DNA from: Herbidospora solisilvae
GTDB lineage: Bacteria; Actinomycetota; Actinomycetes; Streptosporangiales; Streptosporangiaceae
NCBI RefSeq assembly: GCF_009901565.1
Contig: NZ_WXEW01000008.1
Span: 186,001-250,000 of the forward strand
Direction: 5' to 3'
DNA length: 64,000 nucleotides
Positions 1 to 9,063 of the stretch are shown here, piece after piece (position 1 is the first letter of the stretch; each line of letters starts with the position of its first letter). The notes under the pieces were generated by a model. The model was given only the letters and a program-made list of their open reading frames with translations, did not search any database and was not told the origin of the DNA. A program made the translations under genes and the position numbers.

Positions 1-323
1 GGCCGCTGGTGACGGTCTCCGGCGACCTCGACGTCACCACCTCGCCGCAACTGCACGCCGTGGTCACCGACCTGCTGACCTCGGGCGACACCCACATCGC
101 GGCCGACCTGTCGGAGCTCTCGTTCTGCGACTCCAGCGGGCTGCGGGTGCTGCTCGTCTCGACGGTCGCGGCCCGGGAGATGGGCGGGCTGATGGTCCTG
201 GCCGGCGTGACCGGCCCGCTCGACCGGCTGCTCCGGCTGACCGGAAGCCTCACCGTGCTCGCCGTCCGCGACAACGCTGAGGAGGCGTTGAAACTCCTCT
301 CCGAGCACCGGGCCGGTTCATGA
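1..323 (+). CDS. STAS-domain anti-sigma factor antagonist (5' end outside window)
   Basis: The reading frame is already open at the left edge and has coding-like sequence before the first in-frame GTG at position 9, so the true start lies outside the window. The visible part shows the STAS core: a [13 protein letters not shown] strand near the start and a [10 protein letters not shown] loop holding the conserved phosphorylatable serine. STAS antagonists of the SpoIIAA/RsbV type bind anti-sigma kinases and are switched off by serine phosphorylation and on again by SpoIIE-type phosphatases. The stop overlaps the start of the next gene (ATGA), and that gene encodes such a phosphatase, so the two probably form a partner-switching pair. 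Which sigma factor or kinase is involved cannot be seen here. Confidence 0.9.
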   Translation, partial: PLVTVSGDLDVTTSPQLHAVVTDLLTSGDTHIAADLSELSFCDSSGLRVLLVSTVAAREMGGLMVLAGVTGPLDRLLRLTGSLTVLAVRDNAEEALKLLSEHRAGS

Positions 324-1585
324 CCCACGAACTCGACGACCTGATCGCCCGGCTCCAGGAGGAGACCCGGCTCGTCGAGACCCTCCACGAGGTGGGCCGC
401 GCGCTGGCCGCCGACCTCGACCTCCCCCGGATCGTGCGCACCGCCTGCGACGCCGCGACCTCGCTGACCGGGGCCGCCTTCGGCTCGTTCTTCTACAACG
501 TCTACGACATGAACGGCGAGAGCTACTTCCTGTACGTGCTCTCCGGCGTCCCCCAGAGCGTGTTCGAGGGCTTCCCGATGCCGCGCAACACGAAGGTGTT
601 CGACCCGACGTTCCAGGGCGAGGGCGTCATCCGCATGCACGACGTGCGCGCCGACCCCCGCTACGGCCACAACCCGCCCTACCACGGCATGCCCGAGGGC
701 CACCTCGACGTGCGCAGCTATCTCGCGGTGCCGGTGGTCTCGCCGTCGGGCGAGGTGCTCGGCGGGTTCTTCTTCGGCCACCCCGAACCCGGCATGTTCA
801 CCGTCCGCCACGAGCAGCTCGCCTCCGGCGTGGCCGCGCAGGCCGCCGTGGCCATGGACAACGCCCGCCTCTACCAGCGCCACCGCGACGCCGCCGTGGA
901 GCTCCAGCGCAGCCTGCTGTCCCCGTTACCGCACGTCCCCAAGGTGCGGCACGCCTGGCGCTACTACCCGGCCCACGGCATCGACGTCGGCGGCGACTGG
1001 GTCGACCTGATCCCGATCGACGACGGCCGGGTCGCGCTCGTGGTCGGCGACGTGATGGGCAAGGGCATCCAGGCCGCCGCCGTGATGGGGCAGATGCGCA
1101 CGGCCGTACGGGCCCTGGCGGTCAGCCACATGTCGCCGGGCGAGATCCTGCGCCAGTCGGCCGTGGTGCTGCGGGCCGCCGACAAGGCCCGCCTGGTGAC
1201 CTGCTGCCTCGCCGTCTACGACGCCGACGCCCAGACTCTGACCTGGGCCAACGCCGGGCAGCTCCCGATGCTGCTCGACGTCGCCGGCGGGCCCTACCGG
1301 TTCCTCGACGACGGCGCCGGACCGCCCCTGGGCGTGGTCGACTACAACTACGTCGAGCACAAGGTGCACTTCCCGCCCGGGGCCCGGCTGCTCCTCTACA
1401 CCGACGGCCTGGTCGAGCGGCGCGACCGGGCGATCGACGCCGGCATGGGCGTGCTGAAGGCGCTCTGGCAGGGCACTCGTGACCTCGCCGACCTCGACGC
1501 GGTCGCCGACCGGCTCATCGCGGAGCTGGTCGACGTCCGCGCCCACGAAGACGACATCGCCCTGCTGGTCGTCACGACCGGCTGA
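320..1585 (+). CDS. GAF-domain SpoIIE-type PP2C serine phosphatase
   Basis: This is a 421-residue cytoplasmic protein. Residues about 20-185 form a GAF sensory domain. The rest is a SpoIIE/RsbU-type PP2C phosphatase with the metal-binding motifs DVGGDW, GDVMGKG, YTDGLVE and HEDDIALLV in the expected order. It has no kinase or membrane segment. Phosphatases of this class dephosphorylate STAS antagonists, and this one starts inside the stop codon of a STAS gene, so translational coupling and a functional pair are likely. The GAF ligand is unknown. The gene ends 14 bp inside the 3' end of the convergent oxidoreductase gene. Confidence 0.93.
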   Translation: MTHELDDLIARLQEETRLVETLHEVGRALAADLDLPRIVRTACDAATSLTGAAFGSFFYNVYDMNGESYFLYVLSGVPQSVFEGFPMPRNTKVFDPTFQGEGVIRMHDVRADPRYGHNPPYHGMPEGHLDVRSYLAVPVVSPSGEVLGGFFFGHPEPGMFTVRHEQLASGVAAQAAVAMDNARLYQRHRDAAVELQRSLLSPLPHVPKVRHAWRYYPAHGIDVGGDWVDLIPIDDGRVALVVGDVMGKGIQAAAVMGQMRTAVRALAVSHMSPGEILRQSAVVLRAADKARLVTCCLAVYDADAQTLTWANAGQLPMLLDVAGGPYRFLDDGAGPPLGVVDYNYVEHKVHFPPGARLLLYTDGLVERRDRAIDAGMGVLKALWQGTRDLADLDAVADRLIAELVDVRAHEDDIALLVVTTG

Positions 1586-2687
1586 AGGTGGTGGTGAGCT
1601 CCAGCGCCTGACCGGTGCGGGCCGACTCGTGCGCCTTCAGCATGATCTCCAGCGCGTGGCGGGCGACGTCGCCGCCCATGACCTCCTCGGCCGTGCCGTT
1701 CACGACGTCGGCGAGGTGGTCGACCAGCAGCGCCCGGCGCAGCTTGTCCACGCGCTGCTGGGCCGGCTCCAGGTGGGCGAGGTCGAGGTCGACCCAGCCG
1801 CTCAGCCCGGCGGCGGCCTCCAGCAGGAACAGGTCGATGCCCCGGCCGCCGTTCACCGGCAGGTTGTTCGGCAGGTTCAGAGTGCCCTTGCGGCCGAAGA
1901 CCTCCAGGCGGGGGCCCTTGGCGGCGTTCACGTTGAAGGTGCCGTCGACGACGGCGAACGTGCCGCCGCCGAAGTCGAGCATGATCAGGGTGTTGTCATC
2001 GGTGGTGACGGTGATCTCCTTGCCGGCGTACGGGCCGGAGCGCACCACGCGGGTCGGCTCGGTGACGCCCGAGAACGCCGACACCCGCTTGGCCGGGCCG
2101 AGCAGGCCGAGCATCTCGTGGATGCCGTAGACGCCGACGTCGAACAGCGGGCCGGAACCCTCCTGGTAGAACCACGTCGGGTCGGTCGGCCAGTTCATCA
2201 TCGAGGCCGGGCCCCCGTGGCTGGCCCGGACCTTGGCGAACGCGACCTTGCCGATGACCCCTTCGCGGATCAGCCGGGCCGCCTCGATGCGGCTCGGGTA
2301 GAGCATGTTGGGCGGCGAACAGACGATCTTGAGGCCGCTCGCGGCGGCCAGGTCGATGAGCGCGTCGGCCTCCTCCATCGTGGTGGCCAGCGGCTTCTCG
2401 GTCGCCAGGTGCTTGCCCGCCTCCAGGATCTTCAGCGAGGTCGGGCCGTGCGCCGGGATGGGGGTCAGGTTGAGCACCAGGTCGATGTCGGACGCGTCGA
2501 GCATCTCGTCGAGCGTGGCGTAGGTCTCCCGCGCGCCGTACGTCTTCGCGGCGGCGGCGGTGCGCTCCTCCACCGGGTCGCACAACGCGACCAGTTCCAC
2601 CTTGTCGGCGATGTGGTGCAGGTTGGGCAGCACCCCGTAGTCGACCGTGGCGATCGCCCCGACCCCGAGGACCCCGAGCTTCAACAT
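1572..2687 (-). CDS. Gfo/Idh/MocA family NAD(P)-dependent sugar oxidoreductase
   Basis: This 371-residue protein begins with a Rossmann fold ([15 protein letters not shown] near residue 3) and has the family's EKPLA motif with the catalytic lysine at about residue 98. A C-terminal alpha/beta substrate domain follows. Family members oxidise or reduce hydroxyls of sugars, inositols and sugar acids. It is the last gene of the leftward sugar locus, 16 bp after the second permease gene, so its substrate is probably what the importer brings in. Family assignment is firm; the substrate is unknown. Confidence 0.92.
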   Translation of the reverse strand: MLKLGVLGVGAIATVDYGVLPNLHHIADKVELVALCDPVEERTAAAAKTYGARETYATLDEMLDASDIDLVLNLTPIPAHGPTSLKILEAGKHLATEKPLATTMEEADALIDLAAASGLKIVCSPPNMLYPSRIEAARLIREGVIGKVAFAKVRASHGGPASMMNWPTDPTWFYQEGSGPLFDVGVYGIHEMLGLLGPAKRVSAFSGVTEPTRVVRSGPYAGKEITVTTDDNTLIMLDFGGGTFAVVDGTFNVNAAKGPRLEVFGRKGTLNLPNNLPVNGGRGIDLFLLEAAAGLSGWVDLDLAHLEPAQQRVDKLRRALLVDHLADVVNGTAEEVMGGDVARHALEIMLKAHESARTGQALELTTTFSRS

Positions 2688-2703
2688 CAGACAGAACCCT
2701 TTC

Positions 2704-3519
2704 TCAACCCTTGACCGCGCCCGCGACCATGCCCTGCATGAGGCGCCTCTGGACCAGCAGGAAGAACACGACGACCGGGATGGTGAAGATCACGCTGGCC
2801 GCCATGACGCCGCCCCAGTCGGAGTAGTAGCTGGAGAAGAACTGCTGCAGCGCGACCGGGAGCGTCTCCCTGGACGACTGCTGCATGTACGTCGCCGAGA
2901 ACATCAGCTCGTTCCACGACGTGATGAACCCGTAGATGGAACTGGCCGCCAGCCCCGGCCAGACGAGCGGGAACACGACGAGCCGCACGGCCTTCATCCG
3001 TGAGGCCCCGTCGACCATCGCCGACTCCTCCAGGGAGACCGGGATGTCCAGGAAGAAGCTCCGCAGCATGTACGTCGCCAGCCCCACCGTCAGCGCGAGG
3101 TGCGACAACACGAGCCCCTGGTAGGTGCCGAGCAGATCGGTGTTGCGCAGCACCACGAACAGCGGGATGACCAGCACCGTCTGCGGCAGCATCTGGATCG
3201 ACAGGATCACGATCAGCAGGTAGCGCTTCATCGGCACGTTGAACCGCGCCAGCGCGTAGCCCGCCAGCAGCGCGATCAGCCCGGTGACGACCGTGGTGGC
3301 CCCGGCGACCAGCAGCGAGTTGAGGAACTGGCGCGGGATCGCCCCGGAGAACAACTCGGTGTAGCGCGACAGGATCGGCTCGTGCGGGATGAACTGCGGC
3401 GACACCGTGAAGATCTCGGTGTCCGGCTTGAGCGAGGTGACGATCATCCAGAAGAACGGGAACAGGCTCACCACGCAGATGAGCACCATCGCCGGATAGA
3501 CGACGAGCCGCCGGGTCAT
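2704..3519 (-). CDS. CUT1 carbohydrate ABC transporter permease, MalG type
   Basis: A 271-residue integral membrane protein with about six hydrophobic segments. The EAA loop is near residues 186-205 (EESAMVDGASRMKAVRLVVFP), which docks onto the ATPase. Its start overlaps the stop of the MalF-type permease gene by ATGA, so the two are translationally coupled. The sequence begins MTRRLVVYPAMVL with no cleavable signal, as usual for MalG. No ATP-binding subunit gene is present in the window. Actinomycete CUT1 importers commonly share an MsiK-type ATPase encoded elsewhere, and this is probably the case here. Confidence 0.94.
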   Translation of the reverse strand: MTRRLVVYPAMVLICVVSLFPFFWMIVTSLKPDTEIFTVSPQFIPHEPILSRYTELFSGAIPRQFLNSLLVAGATTVVTGLIALLAGYALARFNVPMKRYLLIVILSIQMLPQTVLVIPLFVVLRNTDLLGTYQGLVLSHLALTVGLATYMLRSFFLDIPVSLEESAMVDGASRMKAVRLVVFPLVWPGLAASSIYGFITSWNELMFSATYMQQSSRETLPVALQQFFSSYYSDWGGVMAASVIFTIPVVVFFLLVQRRLMQGMVAGAVKG

Positions 3520-4460
3520 GTGCCCTCCTTCGACAACCTCACGTAGACGGCGGTGATCCCGGCCAGCAGCACGAACGTGACGACGGCCATCGCCGCCGCG
3601 ACGCCCTGGTCGAGCACCGTGAACGCCTGCAGCCAGGTCAGCAGCGACAGCACCTCGGTGCTGTGGCTCGGCCCGCCGGGCGGGGTGGTCATCACCAGGA
3701 AGTGGTCGAACGACTGGTACGCGAAGATCGTCGACATCACGCCGAGGATGGTCAGCAGCGGCTTCATCATCGGCAGCCGGACCCTGATCAGCTGCTGGTA
3801 GAAGCCCGCGCCGTCGACCCGGGCCGCCTCCAGCACCTCACCGCGCGTCGCGCGCAGCCCGGCCAGCATCGAGATCGCGATGAACGGCACCGAGTGCCAC
3901 ACCACGGCGATCGTGATGGCGACCAGCGAGGCGAAGCCGTCGTTGAACCAGGCGTAGCCCCGGAAGGAGTCGAAGCCGAGGGAGACCAGCAGCCAGTTGG
4001 CGATGCCGTACTGGTCGTTGAACATCCACTTCCAGATGATGCCGCTGGCCACCCGGGGCATCGCCCAGGGCAGCAGCACGACCACCGTGACGATCCTGGC
4101 CGTCCACGACCCGGCGTCCAGGACGAGCGCGATGGCCAGGCTGATCAGCAGGGTGGTGACCACGCAGACGACCGCGAAGACCGTCGTGCGGAGCAGCGCG
4201 GCCAGGAAGTAGGGGTCGCCGAAGATCTCGGTGTAGTTATCGACGCCGTTGAAGGCCCCGGTCATGAGGTATTCGCCCTCGTGGAACGAGAGCCAGACGG
4301 TCCGCACGATGGGGTAGCCGACCACTCCCAGGATCACCGCCAGGAGGGGGGCGAGCAGGAGACTCGGCAGGCCGAACCGGTCCCATCGGGACCGGGTCCG
4401 GCTTCCCGAGCGGGCGGGCACAACGGAGTGCTGTGCCCGCCTGCTGGTGGTAGAGGTCAT
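3516..4460 (-). CDS. CUT1 carbohydrate ABC transporter permease, MalF type
   Basis: A 314-residue membrane protein with a cytoplasmic basic N-terminus followed by hydrophobic segments, the first at about residues 30-52. The EAA-type loop is EVLEAARVDGAGFYQQLIRVRLP, roughly residues 208-230. It pairs with the MalG-type permease encoded immediately downstream and shares 4-bp overlaps with both neighbours (upstream binding-protein gene and downstream permease gene), so importer production is tightly coupled. The imported compound is unknown, but the CUT1 class mostly carries oligosaccharides, glycosides and polyols. Confidence 0.94.
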   Translation of the reverse strand: MTSTTSRRAQHSVVPARSGSRTRSRWDRFGLPSLLLAPLLAVILGVVGYPIVRTVWLSFHEGEYLMTGAFNGVDNYTEIFGDPYFLAALLRTTVFAVVCVVTTLLISLAIALVLDAGSWTARIVTVVVLLPWAMPRVASGIIWKWMFNDQYGIANWLLVSLGFDSFRGYAWFNDGFASLVAITIAVVWHSVPFIAISMLAGLRATRGEVLEAARVDGAGFYQQLIRVRLPMMKPLLTILGVMSTIFAYQSFDHFLVMTTPPGGPSHSTEVLSLLTWLQAFTVLDQGVAAAMAVVTFVLLAGITAVYVRLSKEGT

Positions 4461-5764
4461 TGTTGTCCGATCGCGGCGTCAATCTGCGAGGCCAGTTCCT
4501 GCATGGCCGCTTCGGGCGTCTTCTGCCCGTTCATGATCGCCTGCATCGCGTTGACGATGGCCCCGGTGCCCTCCACCTTGCCCCACGTGGCCACCGGCGG
4601 GATCGACCGCGTGTTCGGCGCCTGCTCGGCGTAGGCCCGCAGCAGCGGGGTGGAGAACGAACCGCTGGTGCGCTCCTTCTCCAGGGCGTCGACGGTCGCC
4701 GGAAGGAGACCGATCTTGGTGGTGACCGGCACGAGGTTCTCGGTCTTCATCAGGAAGTCCACGAAGCTCTTGGCGGTCGCCTTGTTGTCGCACCCCTTGA
4801 AGATGGCCAGGTTGCTGCCGCCCGCGAAGGTGTCGTTGTTGCCGCCGGGGCCGGCCGGCAGCGGCGCGGTGGCGAGCTGCTGCTCCATCCCGGGGTTCTG
4901 CGCGAGGATCGTCTTCAGGTCCCACGAACCGCCGACCATCATGCCGATCTGCCCGAGCGCGAACGCCTTGGACGCGTCGGCGCCCTGCCAGGTGGCCGCC
5001 CCTTCGGGGGCCAGCTTGTGCTTGGTCAGCAGGTCGGCGTAGAAGGTGAAGGCCGCGACCGCCTCGGGCGAGTCGACCTTGGCCTTCCAGGCGCCGCCCT
5101 CCTGGACGGCGATCTCGCCGCCCCAGTTCCAGATCATCGGCAGCCAGTACCACTGGTTGCCGCCGATGATGCCGAAGCCGTTGACGCCGGGGTTGTCCTG
5201 CTGCACCTTCGTGGCCGAGCTCAGCACCTCGTCCCAGGTCTTGGGGGCCGCCAGGCCGGCCTTGTCGAAGAGGTCCTTGCGGTAGATGAGCGCCCGCACG
5301 CCGGTGTCGTAGGGCACCGCGTACGAGACGCCGTCGAGCACGGTCGAGTCGATCATGCTCTGGGTGTAGACGCCCTTCATCGACGCCGGGTCCTGCGCGA
5401 TCGGCTCCAGGGCCTGGAGGCCGGCGAACTCCGGGCTCCAGGTGTTGCCGATGAGCGCGACACAGGGCACGGTGCCGCCGGCGATGCTGGTCAGATAGGT
5501 CTTGTGCGCGTCGGCGCCGAGGAACCGCAGGTTCACCTTGGTGCCGGGGTGGGCGGTCTCGTAGTCCTTGGCGAGCTGGACGATCGTCGGCTGCTGGGCG
5601 GCGCCGATCGGGTCGCCCATCCACACGTCGATGGGGCCGGTGACCTCACCGGTCGCGTTGCCCTCCGCGGCGTCATCCGAGCCGCAGGCCGAGGCGAGCA
5701 TGAGTGCGGCCGCCGCCGACGTGGCGGTGATGACCTTCAGTGCGCTTTTCCACGGTCGTTGCAT
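4457..5764 (-). CDS. Extracellular sugar-binding lipoprotein of the ABC importer
   Basis: This 435-residue protein starts at the ATG at 5764, preceded by a good AGGAGA ribosome site. The N-terminus is a lipoprotein signal (MQRPWKSALK, hydrophobic stretch, lipobox LASAC, cysteine about residue 28). The rest matches the SBP_bac_1 family of periplasmic-type solute receptors (VWMGDPIGAAQQPTIVQLAK, later YAVPYDTGVRALIYRKDLFDKAG). It should sit on the outer face of the membrane and feed the two permeases encoded just downstream. A longer open frame in the same phase continues upstream, but the lipobox and ribosome site fix this start. Confidence 0.93.
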   Translation of the reverse strand: MQRPWKSALKVITATSAAAALMLASACGSDDAAEGNATGEVTGPIDVWMGDPIGAAQQPTIVQLAKDYETAHPGTKVNLRFLGADAHKTYLTSIAGGTVPCVALIGNTWSPEFAGLQALEPIAQDPASMKGVYTQSMIDSTVLDGVSYAVPYDTGVRALIYRKDLFDKAGLAAPKTWDEVLSSATKVQQDNPGVNGFGIIGGNQWYWLPMIWNWGGEIAVQEGGAWKAKVDSPEAVAAFTFYADLLTKHKLAPEGAATWQGADASKAFALGQIGMMVGGSWDLKTILAQNPGMEQQLATAPLPAGPGGNNDTFAGGSNLAIFKGCDNKATAKSFVDFLMKTENLVPVTTKIGLLPATVDALEKERTSGSFSTPLLRAYAEQAPNTRSIPPVATWGKVEGTGAIVNAMQAIMNGQKTPEAAMQELASQIDAAIGQQ

Positions 5765-5828
5765 TTCTTCTCCTGGCAATGGCGGTCGCGAAAGCGGTGT
5801 ATGAGCGCCCCCCGTGCGCATTGGTCCT

Positions 5829-5842
5829 GGGTCAGGCAGCCC
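5829..5842. promoter_or_regulatory. Candidate operator copy upstream of the sugar-binding protein gene
   Basis: The 14-base sequence GGGTCAGGCAGCCC lies in the 83-bp gap between the kinase gene and the binding-protein gene. Its reverse complement shares GGGCTGCCTGAC with the sequence at 15562-15573 in front of the SDR gene, 12 of 12 bases. The motif could be an operator for the FadR-type regulator encoded in this locus, or it could be chance in GC-rich sequence. No strong sigma-70 hexamers are obvious beside it. Confidence 0.35.
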
Positions 5843-5847
5843 GTGGG

Positions 5848-7158
5848 CTACCGGTGGCGTTCCTCCAGGTGGAGGAACTCCTCGAAGAGCGGTTCGTACA
5901 CGTTCGCCAGGTTCGGATCGGCGGGCACGGTCCTGGCGACCCGTGTCCACCGCTCGTGGGACGCCCGTCCGGACAGGGCTCGGTCGGCGATCATGGCCGT
6001 GCCGAGGATCCCGGCCTCGGTCGTCTCGGGGACCGTCAGGTCCCGCTTCAGCACGGCCGCGAGGATGCGCAGCCAGAGGTCGCTGCGGGCGCCGCCGCCG
6101 ACCGCGACCAGCTCCGCCGGGTCGCGCTGGTCGAGCGCGGCCCCGGCGATGGCGCGGAGCCAGAAGGCGGTGCCCTCCATCACGGCTCTCGCCAGGTCTG
6201 CGGCACCGTGGGCGAGGGTCAGGCCGTGCACGGACCCCCGGGCGGACCGGTCGTGGCCCATGCCGCGCTCGCCCATCAGGTGGGGCAGGACGACCACGCC
6301 GCGGGAGCCGGGCGGGACCGACTCCGCCGCCGCGACCGCTTCGGGGGCTCCTCTGCCGGTCAGCTCGGCGATCCAGTCGAGCGCCGACCCCGTCGAGGTC
6401 GCGGCGGCGAAACACAGGGGGTCGGTCAGCGCGGCGGCGGCCCGCGCGGACGCGAAGCCGCCCACGGCGCCGGCCGTGCCGAGATAGACGCAGGCCCGCC
6501 CCGGGAGCACCGCCGCCGAGCCGAGCAGGGTGGCCATCCAGTCGCCGGTGCCCATGACGACCGGGGTGCCCTCGGGCAGCCCGGTCGCGGCGGCGGCCTC
6601 TCTCGTGACCGCTCCGGCGACGTCGAGCGGCTCGCCGATCGGCGGCAGCCGGTCGGGCGAGATGCCCGCCTGGGTGGCGACCGCCGGCGACCAGGCGCCG
6701 TCGCGCAGGAAGCCGGTGCCGCCCGCCTCGTAGCGGTCGGTGGCGGCCTCGCCGGTCAGCCGCATCCGCAGGAAGTCCTTGACCGGCAGATACCACCGGG
6801 CCAGCACGGCCAGCGGGTCGCGTTCGGCCCACCACGCCACCCGGTCGGCCGCGCTCGGCCCGTCCGGACGCTGGTCGGGCCACAACAACGCGGGCCCGAG
6901 GACCTTGCCCTCGTCGGTGACCGGCACGACCGTGTGCATGAAACCGGAGATCGCGACCGCCCGCACGTCGTGGACGGGCAGCCGGGAGACGCACGACACC
7001 AGCGCCCGCCACCACATCTCCGGGTCGGCCTGCGCGGCGGTCGTCTCGGGGTGCTCGACCGGCGTGCGCCGCGAGGTCATGGCGACGATGCGCCCTTCGC
7101 CGTCGACGACGGCCGCCTTCGCGCCGCTCGACCCCTGGTCGATCGCCAGGACGTGCAT
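5848..7158 (-). CDS. FGGY-family carbohydrate kinase
   Basis: A 436-residue kinase from the ATG at 7158; the SD-like AGAAGGGG lies 8 nt upstream, whereas the alternative GTG at 7167 directly abuts it. The first ATP-binding motif is LAIDQGSSGAKAAVVD, the catalytic aspartate lies in GTGDWMATLLG, and the C-terminal half has LPHLMGERG and VGGGARSDLW typical of xylulokinase/gluconokinase relatives. It should phosphorylate the imported sugar or an oxidised or isomerised derivative. Neighbouring genes encode a zinc dehydrogenase and a DhnA/LsrF-type aldolase, so kinase then aldolase is the likely order. The substrate cannot be read from sequence. Confidence 0.92.
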   Translation of the reverse strand: MHVLAIDQGSSGAKAAVVDGEGRIVAMTSRRTPVEHPETTAAQADPEMWWRALVSCVSRLPVHDVRAVAISGFMHTVVPVTDEGKVLGPALLWPDQRPDGPSAADRVAWWAERDPLAVLARWYLPVKDFLRMRLTGEAATDRYEAGGTGFLRDGAWSPAVATQAGISPDRLPPIGEPLDVAGAVTREAAAATGLPEGTPVVMGTGDWMATLLGSAAVLPGRACVYLGTAGAVGGFASARAAAALTDPLCFAAATSTGSALDWIAELTGRGAPEAVAAAESVPPGSRGVVVLPHLMGERGMGHDRSARGSVHGLTLAHGAADLARAVMEGTAFWLRAIAGAALDQRDPAELVAVGGGARSDLWLRILAAVLKRDLTVPETTEAGILGTAMIADRALSGRASHERWTRVARTVPADPNLANVYEPLFEEFLHLEERHR

Positions 7159-7173
7159 GCCGGTCACCCCCTT

Positions 7174-8217
7174 CTAGGGCTCGATCAGGACCTTCATCGC
7201 CAGGGACCGCTCCTTCTCGTCGGCGGCGGTGAACGCCTCGACGATCCGGTCGAGCGGGAACCGGTGGGTGATCAGCGCGTCGGCCGCGACCTGGTTCCCG
7301 GCCACCAGCCGCAGCGCCTCGGCGTACGCGCCGGGGCCGTAGCTGTTGGACCAGTGGACGGAGACCTCGCGCACGTAGGCGACGTGCGGTTCCAGGCGCG
7401 GCGGGGTCGGGTAGACGCCCAGCACGCACACCGGGGAGCCCTCGGCCGCCGACTCGACCGCCTGCTGGAGCGTCACGTCCGGGATGGCGACGGCGTCGAC
7501 GACCAGGTCGGCGCCCTTGCCCTCGGTGAAGTCCTCGATGCCGGCCCGGGCGTCGTGGGCGAAGGCCACCTCGTCGGCCGCGCCCGCCTCGAGCGCCAGG
7601 TCGAGGAACGCCTTCGCCGTGCCGGTCAGCAGCACCTTGACCCCGTGGGCACGCAGCACCTGGCCCATGGTCAGGCCCATCGTGCCGCTGCCCAGGACGA
7701 CCGCCCTGCTCCCGGCGGGCGTCCGCACCAGGTTGTGGGTGTGCACGCCGCACGCGTAGCAGTCGAGGATGGCCCCCGCCGCGAGGGAGACCGAGTCCGG
7801 CAACACGTGGACCCGTTCGGCGGGGGCCAGGTCGTATTCGGCGAAGCCCTCGCTGGTCACGTGGACGTCGCCGACGTAGCCCCGCCTGCGGCACAGGTGC
7901 GACCGGCCGTTGCGGCAGGGCGGGCACTGGCCGCAGGCGATGAGGTGCTTCGGCTCGACGGCGACCCGCTGACCCACGTGCAGGCCGGTCACGCCGTCGC
8001 CGAGCGCGGCGATCTCGCCGGCCAGCTCGTGGCCGTCCCGGCCGGGCTTGTCGGGGCTGTGCTGCCACGGGCCCTGGCCACGGAAGGCCAGCACGTCGCT
8101 GCCGCAGACACCGGCCGCGCCGACCCGCACCAGCACTTCGCCGGGGCCGGGCAGCGGGATCGCCATCTCCTCGATCCGGATGTCCCGGCCGCCGCGGAAG
8201 ACGGCCGCACGCATCAT
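7174..8217 (-). CDS. Zinc-dependent medium-chain alcohol/polyol dehydrogenase
   Basis: The 347-residue protein has the MDR layout. A GroES-like N-terminal domain carries the catalytic zinc ligands in GVCGSD and GHELAG. The structural zinc loop is CGQCPPCRNGRSHLC (four cysteines), and a Rossmann domain begins near VVLGSGTMGLTMGQV. It belongs with threonine, sorbitol and galactitol dehydrogenases and would oxidise a secondary hydroxyl with NAD(P). It starts with two tandem ATGs (8217 and 8214) and ends 15 bp before the kinase start. The locus encodes a second, divergent enzyme of the same class at 9060-10076, so two oxidation steps or two epimeric substrates are plausible. Confidence 0.93.
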   Translation of the reverse strand: MMRAAVFRGGRDIRIEEMAIPLPGPGEVLVRVGAAGVCGSDVLAFRGQGPWQHSPDKPGRDGHELAGEIAALGDGVTGLHVGQRVAVEPKHLIACGQCPPCRNGRSHLCRRRGYVGDVHVTSEGFAEYDLAPAERVHVLPDSVSLAAGAILDCYACGVHTHNLVRTPAGSRAVVLGSGTMGLTMGQVLRAHGVKVLLTGTAKAFLDLALEAGAADEVAFAHDARAGIEDFTEGKGADLVVDAVAIPDVTLQQAVESAAEGSPVCVLGVYPTPPRLEPHVAYVREVSVHWSNSYGPGAYAEALRLVAGNQVAADALITHRFPLDRIVEAFTAADEKERSLAMKVLIEP

Positions 8218-8289
8218 CTCTCAGGCTCCTGTTCTCTGGGCAGATTCTTGGCGCGGGCCACGGCCGGCCTTCGGCCGCCCGCAGCCCGC

Positions 8290-9063
8290 TTACAGCGGGA
8301 CGTTGAGGTGCTTGGCGGCCACGTCGACGCTCGCGCCGCCGTGCACGATCTCGACCAGGGCCGCGACCATCCGGTCGGGCCGTTCGGCCTCGACGATGTT
8401 GCGGCCGTAGACGATGCCGCTCGCCCCGGCCTCGATGGCGTCGTGGGCCATCTGCAGCGCGTGCAGCGGGGTCGGCTTCATCGGGCCGCCGAGCGCGAGC
8501 ACCGGGACCAGGCAGCCCTCGACGACCTCGCGGTACTCCTCGGGGGTGCCGGTGTACTGGGCCTTCACGAAGTCGGCGCCCGCCTCGGCCGACACCCGCG
8601 CGCCGTGGGCGATGTTGGCCAGCGTGTGGGCCTCCAGGGCCTTGAAGCCGACCGGGATCGGCTCGGCCATCACCGGCATGCCCCACCTGTCGGCCTCGGC
8701 GCACAGTTCGCGCAGCTCGCCCATCTTGGTGACCTCGGGGTTGCCCGGGAACACCTTGAGCTCCAGCGCGTCGGCGCCCCAGCGGACGGCCTGCTCGACG
8801 CCGTACCCGGCCGAGGGGATCTCGCTGTCGAGGGCCAGGATGAGACCGGTGCCGCCGAGCTCGTCGGCCGCCGCGCGGGCCAGGCCGATCGTGGCCAGGA
8901 TCGCGTCGACGCCGCCGTCGACGACGCGCTTGACCGCCGCGCGGCCCCGCTCCAGGCCGGGGGCGACGCCCTTGGTGATCCCGGCGTCCATGGCGGCGAT
9001 CACGGCCCGCCCGTCGGGGGCGAACACGTGGTGCATGCGACGACGGGGCCAGTGGGTGCTCAT
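8290..9063 (-). CDS. Class I aldolase of the DhnA/LsrF family
   Basis: A 257-residue TIM-barrel protein starting at the ATG at 9063, preceded by AAGGAGA. Features are MDAGITKG near the N-terminus, DALELKVFPGNPEV in the middle, and ADFVKAQYTG, in which the lysine matches the Schiff-base lysine of DhnA-type fructose-bisphosphate and LsrF aldolases. The C-terminal ASGIVYGRNI matches the phosphate-binding strand of this family. It probably cleaves the phosphorylated product of the neighbouring FGGY kinase. LsrK/LsrF of AI-2 processing is also a kinase/DhnA-type pair, but the importer here is CUT1 and not Lsr, so AI-2 is not favoured. Confidence 0.88.
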   Translation of the reverse strand: MSTHWPRRRMHHVFAPDGRAVIAAMDAGITKGVAPGLERGRAAVKRVVDGGVDAILATIGLARAAADELGGTGLILALDSEIPSAGYGVEQAVRWGADALELKVFPGNPEVTKMGELRELCAEADRWGMPVMAEPIPVGFKALEAHTLANIAHGARVSAEAGADFVKAQYTGTPEEYREVVEGCLVPVLALGGPMKPTPLHALQMAHDAIEAGASGIVYGRNIVEAERPDRMVAALVEIVHGGASVDVAAKHLNVPL